DNA of 64,000 nucleotides, from contig NZ_LMQW01000008.1 of NCBI RefSeq assembly GCF_001425485.1, positions 2,663-66,662 of the forward strand, in the 5' to 3' direction. Source of the stretch: Aureimonas sp. Leaf427 (GTDB lineage: Bacteria; Pseudomonadota; Alphaproteobacteria; Rhizobiales; Rhizobiaceae). Of the stretch, positions 49,332 to 56,859 are shown one piece after another; the first letter of the stretch is position 1, and every line of letters starts with the position of its first letter. Under the pieces are notes generated by a model that was given only the letters and a program-made list of their open reading frames with translations, was not told the DNA's origin and made no database searches. Made by a program: the position numbers and the translations under genes.

Positions 49332-50837
49332 ATGGGCACGCCCGTTCAACAACCGAACGAGGCCTTCATGAGTGCATCCGCCTACCGCCTGACATCGCAG
49401 CGCATCGATCTCTACTGCAAGGTCCGGCTTGCCGACCTCCTGCCCCAGGACGACCTCGACCGCCTTCGCGACTACCTCGACGATTGCCTGACCCGGAACC
49501 TGTTCCCGCCCTATCGCGGCCGGGCGATCGACATCGGCCTGATCGCCGACGCCGCCGGCATCGAGCCTCACGTCCTCGCCTCGGCTCGAGCGCAGATTCA
49601 GCCCATCTGCGACGCCATCTGCCGGGCTCTGGCGGACCAGCCCCTCACCTCGCCCGCTTCCAAACAAGAACCCCGACGCCGAACACGTCCTGCCCCGAGT
49701 GCAGCCACAACAGCCGATCGCGAGCCATCGTCGGCATTGAGGGCCAAGCCCGGACCGAAGCCTCGGCCGATCGAGGAGCATCCCGAACCGCTGTGGACCG
49801 AATGGGAGGATCGCGACGATTTCGCCAGCGCGCTGGCGCTGCACATCACGCGCCACGGCGAGACCGTCGGCCGCCTCGCGCGGGCGATCACCGCCACCGG
49901 GGTCTTCCTGGACCGGATTACTCTGGACAAATGGGTGAAGGGCACCTCCTCCCCGAGCTCGCTCACCAGCCTCCAGGCCCTCGATCAAATCGAGCATCGC
50001 TATCGACTACCGGCTGGAAGCCTGCGCGCCAAACTGCCTCGATCGGGACGAGCTGCCCGCGGCAATGTCCTCGACGACATTCCCCGCCCCGAGCGGCGAC
50101 GCCTGGCCTGGCATCTGCCGGAGGATTTCAGCAGGAAGCCGATCGTCGAGCAGGAGGAGATCCTCACCTGGGTCCGCACCACCATCATCAGCGGAACCAC
50201 CGACTACCGCCGCTATCAGGCCGCTGCCCAGCGCCAGCGTTTTGCCGTGCGCTTCACCGGGCTCGATGGCGCCAGGCGCCGGACGAAGAGGGCGGCGGCA
50301 TCGCCGAACTCCAGCCCGCTCCATCCGCGTTTTGCGCCGGCAGCCAATGCCAACGACGAGGACACCGAACCCGGCATGGTGGTGGATGCCCCCGCCCGTC
50401 TTCAGCGCGAGATGACCGATCTCCTGCGTTTCAAGACCGCGACCCTCACCGCCTTCGGCCTCCGGCGCTCCGGCGTCTGGAACCCCGAGACGGCGTCGCA
50501 GAAGGTTGAGCATTTCGGGCTGATGTTCGGGGCTTTCGCCGCATCGCCCGCCGGCGAGATCCGCGGGCATGGCGTCGAACTTTCCGCCCTCACCTTCGCC
50601 ATGCTGCTCTTTCCCCGGGTCTGGGACTGGTACCTGCAATGGCGAGAGGAGCGCCGTGGCTTCTACACACGGTGGGAACTCGACCTCCTCGCCGTCGGCT
50701 TGTCCCTTCTGCAGAAGGAAACCGGCTGGATCCGGCAGATGCCGCGCCTCGGCGACCATCTCGTGCCGATCTCCGGTCTTGTCACCGAAGACGACATCGC
50801 GGTTGCCCGGGCCGACTGGAACGGGGCCAGCACATAG
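49332..50837 (+). CDS. Large integrase-like protein, probably truncated by transposon ends
   Basis: 501 residues. A ribosome-binding site is not obvious; ATG at 49368 is an alternative. The middle and C-terminal parts (LAWHLPEDFSRKP...; FGLRRSGVWNPETASQKVEHFGLMFG; FFP-like RVWDWYLQWREERRGFYTRWELDLL; KETGWIRQMP) resemble the N-terminal half of large site-specific integrase-like proteins in Rhizobiales as I recall them; the tyrosine-recombinase catalytic part that should follow is missing. The last codons (NGAST) and the stop are formed by a 38-bp Tn3-type repeat at 50823-50860, so the gene was probably cut by insertion. The family assignment is tentative. Confidence 0.45.
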   Translation: MGTPVQQPNEAFMSASAYRLTSQRIDLYCKVRLADLLPQDDLDRLRDYLDDCLTRNLFPPYRGRAIDIGLIADAAGIEPHVLASARAQIQPICDAICRALADQPLTSPASKQEPRRRTRPAPSAATTADREPSSALRAKPGPKPRPIEEHPEPLWTEWEDRDDFASALALHITRHGETVGRLARAITATGVFLDRITLDKWVKGTSSPSSLTSLQALDQIEHRYRLPAGSLRAKLPRSGRAARGNVLDDIPRPERRRLAWHLPEDFSRKPIVEQEEILTWVRTTIISGTTDYRRYQAAAQRQRFAVRFTGLDGARRRTKRAAASPNSSPLHPRFAPAANANDEDTEPGMVVDAPARLQREMTDLLRFKTATLTAFGLRRSGVWNPETASQKVEHFGLMFGAFAASPAGEIRGHGVELSALTFAMLLFPRVWDWYLQWREERRGFYTRWELDLLAVGLSLLQKETGWIRQMPRLGDHLVPISGLVTEDDIAVARADWNGAST

Positions 50838-50860
50838 AACGGGCCCAGATATACGCTCTC
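50823..50860 (+). repeat. Tn3-type 38-bp terminal inverted repeat (copy 1, diverged end)
   Basis: It begins GGGGCCAGCACATAGAACGG, continues GCCCAGATATACGCT and ends CTC instead of AAG. Compared with the copies at 50874 and 62984 it is the same 38-bp terminal sequence. It overlaps the last codons and stop of the integrase-like gene. Confidence 0.75.
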
Positions 50861-50873
50861 ATGACTGCCATCT

Positions 50874-50911
50874 GGGGTCAGCACATAGGACGGACCCAGA
50901 TATACGCTAAG
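50874..50911 (+). repeat. Tn3-type 38-bp terminal inverted repeat (copy 2)
   Basis: GGGGTCAGCACATAGGACGG followed by ACCCAGATATACGCTAAG: 38 bp, starting GGGG and ending ACGCTAAG as in Tn3-family ends. It is in the same orientation as copy 1, 13 bp away. Confidence 0.85.
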
Positions 50912-51074
50912 GGACCGCCGCAAGGAAGAAAGCTGACCGCCTGCCAGCGCGAAAGATGGGTGAATAGCGGGGCGTCCGGTTTTTTGCGACGTCGACGCGA
51001 AAGCCGACATTAGGGCATCCCAGCTCGGCCATTCCGCTCGGATGCGGGACCGCCAATCGTGATATGTCGGCTGC

Positions 51075-52199
51075 ATGCCATCGATCCCTTTGCCGTTCGT
51101 CGTCTCGCTGGTGCTTTGTCTGGTCCTCGTCAGAATGGTCCGGCAGGACCGCGAGCGGTTTGGCCTCTTCGGCTGGCTCGTCGCGCTCTGTGCCGTGCAG
51201 GCGTTCCTGTCCGGCCTGCATTGGGGTCTCGGGTGGCAGGCGACGCGACTGACCCAGCCGGTCCTTGCAGCCCTTCTGCCGGCCTTGGCCTTCGTGGCCT
51301 TCGAGGAGCTTCGGCGCGGAACGGCAGCCAGCTTGATCGAGCATCTGCCTCATCTCCTTCCGGCGGTGGCGGTCCTTGGTCTTGCCGTATCGTGGCGATT
51401 GCCGATCGATGCCGTCCTCTTCGCAACCTACCTCGGATACGGCCTCGCCCTTCTTCGTGCGGCCCGGATGGGACCGGACGGCCTCGCGGCAACGCGACTC
51501 GGGGACGGCGTCAGCACATACAGAGCGCTTGTCGCCGTCGCCATCCTCCTGATCGTGACGGCCTTCATCGATGCGGGCGTGTCGCTCGCTCTCGTCTTCG
51601 GCGAGCCGCGGCAAGCCATGGCCGTTTTGACCGTCGCAAGCGTCCTGTGGCTGGCCGCCGCCGGATACGCCGCGACTGTCGCGGATGCCGGGCGACCAGA
51701 GACCGACCTCGTCGCGGACGGCATGGTGGCGGCCGTCGACTCGCGAGCCATCACTCCACCATCCTCTTCGCGGGACACCGACGCAGCCACCCTGCCGCCC
51801 GTCCGAGAGGAGGCGTCGGAGGAAGACGCCGCGGTCCTCCGAAGGCTCGACACGTTGATGGTGGAACAGGCCCTGTATCGCGATCCCGACCTGACCTTGG
51901 ATCGCTTGGCTCGTCGCGCCGGTCTCCCATCACGAAGGATCTCGGCCGCCGTGAACCGCATCCATGGCCGCAACGTCTCGCAGGTGATCAACGAGTTCCG
52001 CGTCGATGCTGCGCGGCGGATGCTTGTATCGACCGCCGATCCGGTCACCTCGATCATGCTGGAGGTCGGCTTCGGCACGAAGTCGAACTTCCACCGCGAG
52101 TTCCAGCGTGTGACCGGGATGACACCCAGTGCCTACCGGCACTCGAGTGGCAGCGCCGACGTTGCGGAGGACGATCGCGCAAACCATCCAGTGGCCTGA
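51075..52199 (+). CDS. Membrane-anchored AraC-type regulator (copy 2)
   Basis: 374 residues. It has the same architecture as the protein at 23138: MPSIPLPFVVSLVLCLVLVRM, about seven hydrophobic helices to residue 215, an acidic linker, then an AraC domain (LDRLARRAGLPSRRISAAVNR; VTSIMLEVGFGTKSNFHREF; TGMTPSAYR). Similarity extends through the whole length, so they are close paralogues. The downstream gene is an exported hydrolase instead of an exporter, and a related direct repeat lies between. It probably controls that gene. Confidence 0.87.
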   Translation: MPSIPLPFVVSLVLCLVLVRMVRQDRERFGLFGWLVALCAVQAFLSGLHWGLGWQATRLTQPVLAALLPALAFVAFEELRRGTAASLIEHLPHLLPAVAVLGLAVSWRLPIDAVLFATYLGYGLALLRAARMGPDGLAATRLGDGVSTYRALVAVAILLIVTAFIDAGVSLALVFGEPRQAMAVLTVASVLWLAAAGYAATVADAGRPETDLVADGMVAAVDSRAITPPSSSRDTDAATLPPVREEASEEDAAVLRRLDTLMVEQALYRDPDLTLDRLARRAGLPSRRISAAVNRIHGRNVSQVINEFRVDAARRMLVSTADPVTSIMLEVGFGTKSNFHREFQRVTGMTPSAYRHSSGSADVAEDDRANHPVA

Positions 52200-52232
52200 T
52201 CCGACGACTTTACGACTGAACCGAACCTTCGG

Positions 52233-52266
52233 CCGTCCTCGATCGCGATCTCGGACGTCCGGAAGC
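52233..52266 (+). promoter_or_regulatory. Candidate AraC operator, counterpart of 24285-24318
   Basis: CCGTCCTCGATC (52233-52244) and ACGTCCGGAAGC (52255-52266) repeat with the same 22-bp period as the pair after the paralogous regulator. Position, 35-70 bp past the regulator stop and ahead of the next gene, is also the same. Confidence 0.45.
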
Positions 52267-52387
52267 GTGTTCGAGGACGCGACCGTCGCATCGATCCGCC
52301 ATCCTCCCGTTGCGACCCCATCCCGATCCGCATCGGCGCGACGGCAGGGTACGAGCAACAGCAGCATCGGAACGAAAGGGAACGGCG

Positions 52388-53452
52388 ATGAGGGTTCGAG
52401 ATCAGGTCGTGGCGGTTCTGGGGACCATCACACTCCTTGCGTTCCATTCGCCGATGGCCGCCGGCGCGGAGGCCGGGGTCGGCGTTCGACGGATAGAGGT
52501 TCCATCGCCTGAGCGCGGCCGCCCACTCGACGTCACCATCTGGTACCCGGCCGCTTCCGGCGGAAGCGAGGTCGTGCTGGGAGACACGCCGTTCTTCACG
52601 GGCACACCTGCACAGCGGGATGCGCCCGTCGCAGAAGGCCGCTTCCCGCTCGTGCTTCTGTCCCACGGGGCGGGGCTGGCGGGACAGGCCGAGATGATGA
52701 GCTGGATCGCCGCTCCCCTGGCGCAGCGAGGGTTCATCGTGGCGGCCCCGACACATCCGGGCAACGGCGGCCCGAAGCGGTCGGCTGCGGAGACCATGAA
52801 GCTCTGGCTCCGCCCGTCCGACATCTCCCGCACGCTGGATGCGATGGAGCGCGCCGAACCCTTCGTCCAGCATCAGGCGCCCAACCGGGTGGGCGTCCTC
52901 GGCCTGTCCATGGGCGGCAGCACCGCGCTGGCCTTGGCCGGAGCACGTTTCGACGCCCGGCTGCTGGCGGCGTACTGCGACGGACAGACCCGCAATCCCT
53001 CGCTCTGCGGCTGGGTGCGCCAAAGCGGCGTCGATCTGCACGCCATGGACATGCGAGCGGCCGGTCAGGACTACCGCGATGAACGCATCGGCTTCGCCAT
53101 GGCGATCGATCCGGCGCCAGCGGATATTTTCGACGAGGCCTCGCTGCCGACGATCAGCATACCCATCGCTCTCGTGAACCTTGGCCACGCGGCGGAGATC
53201 CCGGCAACGGCTCAGGCTTCAACCATCGCGGACTCTATTCCGGATGCCGACTACGCCGTGATCGAGGACGCGAGCCACTTCAGCATGTTCGGCACCTGCA
53301 AGCCCGGTGCGGCACAGGTGGCTGTGGAAGAGGGCATCGACGATCCGATCTGTTCAGACGGTGCGGGGCGTTCGCGCCAAGGGATCCACACGCGCCTCGT
53401 CGACATGGCGGAAGCCGCGTTCCGACGCGAGCTGGAGGTCAACGCTCGGTGA
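52388..53452 (+). CDS. Exported alpha/beta hydrolase (dienelactone/PAF-acetylhydrolase-like)
   Basis: 354 residues from the ATG at 52388 (GAAAGGGA upstream); the open frame from 52310 has no start signal. The N-terminus RVRDQVVAVLGTITLLAFHS followed by AAGAEAG looks like a Sec signal peptide. LLSHGAG gives the oxyanion hole, Ser174 in GLSMGGS is the nucleophile and His297 in DASHFSMF completes the triad. Similar proteins hydrolyse esters or lactones; the periplasmic location separates it from the cytoplasmic dienelactone hydrolase at 22272. It is probably controlled by the membrane AraC regulator upstream. Confidence 0.85.
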   Translation: MRVRDQVVAVLGTITLLAFHSPMAAGAEAGVGVRRIEVPSPERGRPLDVTIWYPAASGGSEVVLGDTPFFTGTPAQRDAPVAEGRFPLVLLSHGAGLAGQAEMMSWIAAPLAQRGFIVAAPTHPGNGGPKRSAAETMKLWLRPSDISRTLDAMERAEPFVQHQAPNRVGVLGLSMGGSTALALAGARFDARLLAAYCDGQTRNPSLCGWVRQSGVDLHAMDMRAAGQDYRDERIGFAMAIDPAPADIFDEASLPTISIPIALVNLGHAAEIPATAQASTIADSIPDADYAVIEDASHFSMFGTCKPGAAQVAVEEGIDDPICSDGAGRSRQGIHTRLVDMAEAAFRRELEVNAR

Positions 53453-53564
53453 ACCTGCTCGCCTGCGGATCGCAGCCCGTCGAAGCCATCGCATTGACAT
53501 CTCCGTGCGGCAACCGCCCGTCATGGCGACTTTCGGGTTACCGGCGGTGAATACGCGACCGACC

Positions 53565-53706
53565 TGGAAGGGTCGATATCTGCCTGTCGGAAAACACCTG
53601 TTTCCCGACAGGGCGAGCGGGGAACGACGATCCTTGCCGATCAGGTCCCGATGCCGATGCGACAAACCCTGTCGGATTGACCCCGTTCCTCTTATGTGCT
53701 GCCCCC
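53565..53706 (-). mobile_element. Remnant of a Tn3-type transposon right end
   Basis: Read on the minus strand this segment matches 62984-63125: CTTATGTGCTGCCCCC is the outer 16 bp of the repeat, followed after a deletion of the inner repeat by GGAACGGGGTCAATCCGACA and GGGTTTGT, then GGGAAACAGGTGTTT and CGACCCTTCCA. It contains the inverted repeat CCTGTCGG/CCGACAGG at 53583-53612. Confidence 0.7.
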
Positions 53707-54023
53707 CCGAAGGCGTCAGAATTTGCGTGACGGATCACGCCCATGGCCGGATACTGCGGTAGCTAAACGTCGTGTCCGTTCCAGTGCCTCCAAAGGGTTG
53801 GTGCCTCGTGATGAGGGCGGGTCGTAGTCGTCCTCATGGTGATGCGTCCTCGTGGTTGCTCGGTTGAGCCTTCCCGGTGCCGTGCCCGTAGGGTCGTCGC
53901 GGCCGGGGTGGTGACTGCCCGAGGGCAGCCGGTGTGATGCCTGACGGGTTGATGCCCGCCGCCTGTCTCCTGAAAGGTGCCTGGTCCAGCGCACTGTGAC
54001 CGAGATGTCGCTTGTTGAATCCA

Positions 54024-54046
54024 ACACGTGCCCGCGTGGCACGTGT
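54024..54046. repeat. Inverted repeat ACACGTGCC/GGCACGTGT
   Basis: A perfect 9-bp inverted repeat with loop CGCGT. It lies about 100 bp before the larger palindrome at 54143. Confidence 0.6.
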
Positions 54047-54142
54047 CGAGCATTTATGCCGGACCGCGCCATCCTGGCTGACATGTCGGCGCCGCCGCGG
54101 CCGTGGGCGCCATTCCGCTGCGATGGTGTCAGATGGGATTTG

Positions 54143-54180
54143 CCCTGTCACTGTCAGCGAGGTCGCCGACAGTGACAGGG
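54143..54180. repeat. 38-bp near-perfect palindrome
   Basis: CCCTGTCACTGTC (54143-54155) pairs perfectly with GACAGTGACAGGG (54168-54180), and the centre AGCGAGGTCGCC adds four more pairs (GCGA/TCGC), leaving one mismatch. No T-tract follows, so this is more like a protein-binding or recombination site than a terminator. Confidence 0.65.
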
Positions 54181-54330
54181 CCGCGGTCGCGCCCTGTGTC
54201 GTCCTTGCCCGTGGCGCGGACGAGTGAGAGGGGCCGTTCGCCCCTCCCACACCCACCCCCGGTGCCGAAACGCCGGCTGCGCGCCGGCACCCCGGCAGCA
54301 GGGCGCACGCCCGCCCCGCACCCTCGGCGC

Positions 54331-54356
54331 TGCCCGGAGCCACGGGTCTCCGGGCA
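54331..54356. repeat. Hairpin TGCCCGGAG/CTCCGGGCA
   Basis: A perfect 9-bp stem with an 8-nt loop in very GC-rich sequence with C-runs. The nearest downstream gene starts at 54563. Confidence 0.5.
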
Positions 54357-54562
54357 GGCAGGGGCGGATGCCCCCGCACCCCCGTGAGGCTGCCAGTCGG
54401 GCCATCTTCCCTGCGCTATGGAGGGCTTCGGTCAGATAGCCCTTAGGTCGAGCGAGCGCGCAGGCGGTCGGGCCAACGGCGATGCGGCAACGCCGCCACA
54501 GTCGTGGTGCGGATCTCGCCACACGCGGTTGCTAGGACCGCGATCGTGCCGCACGCTGGGGC

Positions 54563-55057
54563 ATGTACCGCTTACCCACCGCGCTAAAGGCCAAAGGCGA
54601 CAAAGCCGAGGCTGTGTTTCGCGAGTGGCTTGACGCATCGGGCGTGCCGCATCTGTATGTTGAGCAGTCGCCGCTTACCGTGCCAGAGGCCTACAGGGGC
54701 CGCATCAAGCGGCCGGATTTCATCGTGGGCGTGCCTCAGGTCGGGCAACTGGCGTTCGATGTGAAGGCGAAATCTCTCTACGATGGCCAGCTCCTGTTTG
54801 ATCCGGCCGAAGTGGAGAAGCTGACCCGGTTCGCAGGGCTGTTCCATCTCACCGTCAACTTTGCGTGCTTCGACGAGGCGACACCCGACGTGTTCTACTG
54901 GGTGCCGCTGGCCGACCTCGAACTCCGTCCGCGCGAGTTTCGCGGCAAAAACCGCGTCATCCCTTTCCCGGTCACTGACGCTTTCACGATCATGCTCGAG
55001 CATACTTTTCTGCAGGCTGTAATGCAGGTGACGGAGGAAACAATGCTGCGGAACTAG
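54563..55057 (+). CDS. Putative PD-(D/E)XK nuclease-like protein
   Basis: 164 residues. AKGDKAEAVFREWLDASGVPH followed by IKRPDFIVGV and LAFDVKAKS fits the PD-(D/E)XK core (Glu in the first helix, D-x-n-D-x-K), as in restriction-like nucleases and Holliday-junction resolvase relatives. It may cut DNA or be a defence accessory. It is convergent with the Gabija-like operon, 50 bp away. Confidence 0.6.
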   Translation: MYRLPTALKAKGDKAEAVFREWLDASGVPHLYVEQSPLTVPEAYRGRIKRPDFIVGVPQVGQLAFDVKAKSLYDGQLLFDPAEVEKLTRFAGLFHLTVNFACFDEATPDVFYWVPLADLELRPREFRGKNRVIPFPVTDAFTIMLEHTFLQAVMQVTEETMLRN

Positions 55058-55107
55058 AGATAATGCATCCTATGTTAGTTTTCCGATTTTAAGTTTTTAA
55101 GGAAAGC

Positions 55108-56859
55108 CTAGGATGCTCTCTTATCAGGGATGGCTACCTCAATTTGTTCAACGCAATCTGCACCAAACAGCCGCGTCACTGTCTTTAGCGCATTAGGGGG
55201 TAGGGTCTGTGTAGCCAGAACTGCAAGTCGTTTCATTGGGCGTGAAACGGATACATAGAATAGGTTGCGGGAGCGCAGATAGCCCTTTGAGTTGGTCGAT
55301 GTGATTTTCTTGGTTTCTAACAGCTCAAAAAGCTGAGGCCAGTTGTATTGATTCCAACCACCTCCCAAGATGACGAGAACATCTTTAAACTGATCCCCCT
55401 TCACGCTGTGCTGAGTCGCGAACGGGGTAAAGCCGTTCACAAAACTAATAAGCGAGGATACCTCTGAGTACCGCACATTGCGAAGATTCTTGTAGCGCGA
55501 AAGACTTCCCATTTCTTCGGGGATAGGTTCATCGCCAAGTTTTTGCAGTTCCTCCTCCCGCCGACGAACTCTCTCAGGAAGAGGAGGCTTATGACCGTCT
55601 TTAAGGTGATCAATTATCTCACCAATCGTACCTTCCTTTCGCAGTTTGAGAAGCCGATCCATGTGATCTCGCCATAATGCCTTGTCCGAATGAGCACGTA
55701 TTGCAGGGGATCTTCCAAGTATAGAAAACATCTCCCCGTAGTGCGATCTATCATAAGATTCACACATTGGATCGACAATATTACACAAAAACTCTATTGC
55801 AGGGTCTTCCTTTTTTACGTACTTCTCCGTTCGACCCTTGTAGATATCAGCGATAGTTGGATAGCCATGTTCAGCCGAAATGGCATTATGTGTGAGCATC
55901 AGAACCTTCGTTTCGTCCCACTCCCACCCCTCTTTTTGTAAGCGCTGAATTAATGAATGACGTACGAGTCTAGCGACATCATCGGGTAGATCATTTTTTG
56001 AGTGTGGGGTATTGGTCTTCTCTCCCTTATAAGAATTCACATGAAAGAAACGAGCTTCTCCTTCTGCGTCAGGGTCGCTCACCGCTTGTCGGAGTTCCGG
56101 CCTCAATTCGTTGAGTACATTGACGATAGCTGGGACTGATCGGAAGTTTGAGCCTTTATCGATGCCCAGAATAGGCAGAGCCGCTAGTTCATAATCCTTC
56201 CTATGGATGGTTTGCCAGTGATCACCGAATAAACCAATAAGAGGACCGCGGGCGGATTCAAGAAAGTGCCTCGTAAGAGACGCCATGAATGCTGGATCCG
56301 TGTCTTGGTATTCATCGATAAATATAAATGGGAATTTTTGACGAATTAAGTTCTGAAACTTTGTATTCTCTATTAGTTTCGCCATCATGACGGGAACGTC
56401 ATCATGTGATAAAAAGACGGTGCTATTGTCTACGACAAAGTATCCGAGGCTGTAAAGGATGGGCTTCTTTCCAAGTCCACCACCCTGAGTTATTTTCTCG
56501 GCCTTTTCAGCGTCCTCGCTCAGCAGCTGTCGAAGCGAACTCTGAAACTGACTGATTATAGACCAGCAGAACGCATGTATGGTCTCAACAAGGATAGCCG
56601 GATGGTTTGCGATCGCCTTTGCAATCGCATCACGTGCAACCAGGGTGTAGGTAATGCATGCAACCTGCTGACCTGCCTGCGTTAGCGCTATTCCTCGTTC
56701 GGAAATCAACCTTTGGAGGGCTGATACAAGCGAGTAAGTTTTCCCAGCGCCGGCTCCGGCCTCCAGCCGAAAACTCCGTCTTTCATCCAGGCAGTTATCT
56801 ACTTTAAATTGAGCCTGCCTCGCAGCGTCGAGTGCAGGGTTTTTAGCAGCTCCGGTCAT
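55108..56859 (-). CDS. UvrD/Rep-type helicase, GajB-like
   Basis: 583 residues. Walker A EAGAGAGKT lies at 33-41, helicase motif Ia ACITYTLVARDAI, Walker B FIFIDEYQDTD near 178, GLFGDHWQTIH (motif III) and the C-terminal LISFVNGFTPFATQHSVKGDQFKDV (motif V) with YVSVSRPMKRLAVLATQ (motif VI). It is a superfamily 1 helicase. Its start overlaps the stop of the OLD-type gene by 4 nt, the arrangement of gajB after gajA in Gabija. It is somewhat longer than the B. cereus GajB (about 490 residues). In Gabija the helicase binds GajA and senses or unwinds invading DNA. Confidence 0.83.
   Translation of the reverse strand: MTGAAKNPALDAARQAQFKVDNCLDERRSFRLEAGAGAGKTYSLVSALQRLISERGIALTQAGQQVACITYTLVARDAIAKAIANHPAILVETIHAFCWSIISQFQSSLRQLLSEDAEKAEKITQGGGLGKKPILYSLGYFVVDNSTVFLSHDDVPVMMAKLIENTKFQNLIRQKFPFIFIDEYQDTDPAFMASLTRHFLESARGPLIGLFGDHWQTIHRKDYELAALPILGIDKGSNFRSVPAIVNVLNELRPELRQAVSDPDAEGEARFFHVNSYKGEKTNTPHSKNDLPDDVARLVRHSLIQRLQKEGWEWDETKVLMLTHNAISAEHGYPTIADIYKGRTEKYVKKEDPAIEFLCNIVDPMCESYDRSHYGEMFSILGRSPAIRAHSDKALWRDHMDRLLKLRKEGTIGEIIDHLKDGHKPPLPERVRRREEELQKLGDEPIPEEMGSLSRYKNLRNVRYSEVSSLISFVNGFTPFATQHSVKGDQFKDVLVILGGGWNQYNWPQLFELLETKKITSTNSKGYLRSRNLFYVSVSRPMKRLAVLATQTLPPNALKTVTRLFGADCVEQIEVAIPDKRAS

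Larger units (their letters stand above)
50874..53706. mobile_element. Candidate transposase-less Tn3-type cassette carrying regulator and hydrolase
   Basis: The left end is the 38-bp repeat at 50874-50911; the right end is the outer 16 bp (CTTATGTGCTGCCCCC, 53691-53706) of the same repeat in opposite orientation, joined to sub-terminal sequence that matches that inside the repeat at 62984. Between them lie only a membrane AraC regulator and an alpha/beta hydrolase, no transposase or resolvase. It may be a passenger element moved in trans or a deletion derivative. Confidence 0.5.
53707..54562. other. Gene-free, GC-rich region with several strong palindromes
   Basis: No open frame here looks coding. 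A minus-strand frame ending at 53763 begins MRTTTTRPHHEAPTLWRHWN and may be the stub of a lost gene. The region holds the hairpins listed separately at 54024, 54143 and 54331. It could be replicon backbone such as an origin, a recombination site or a non-coding RNA locus. Confidence 0.4.

Noticed and set aside
49332-50837. Identification as a plasmid replication initiator
   Set aside because: No RepA/RepC winged-helix signature could be seen and no iterons or par genes are nearby; the resemblance is rather to the front half of large integrase-like proteins.
53834-54379. 181-codon minus-strand frame in the palindrome region
   Set aside because: Composition is Arg/Pro/Ser-rich low complexity with no domain, no start signal, and it runs through strong palindromes.
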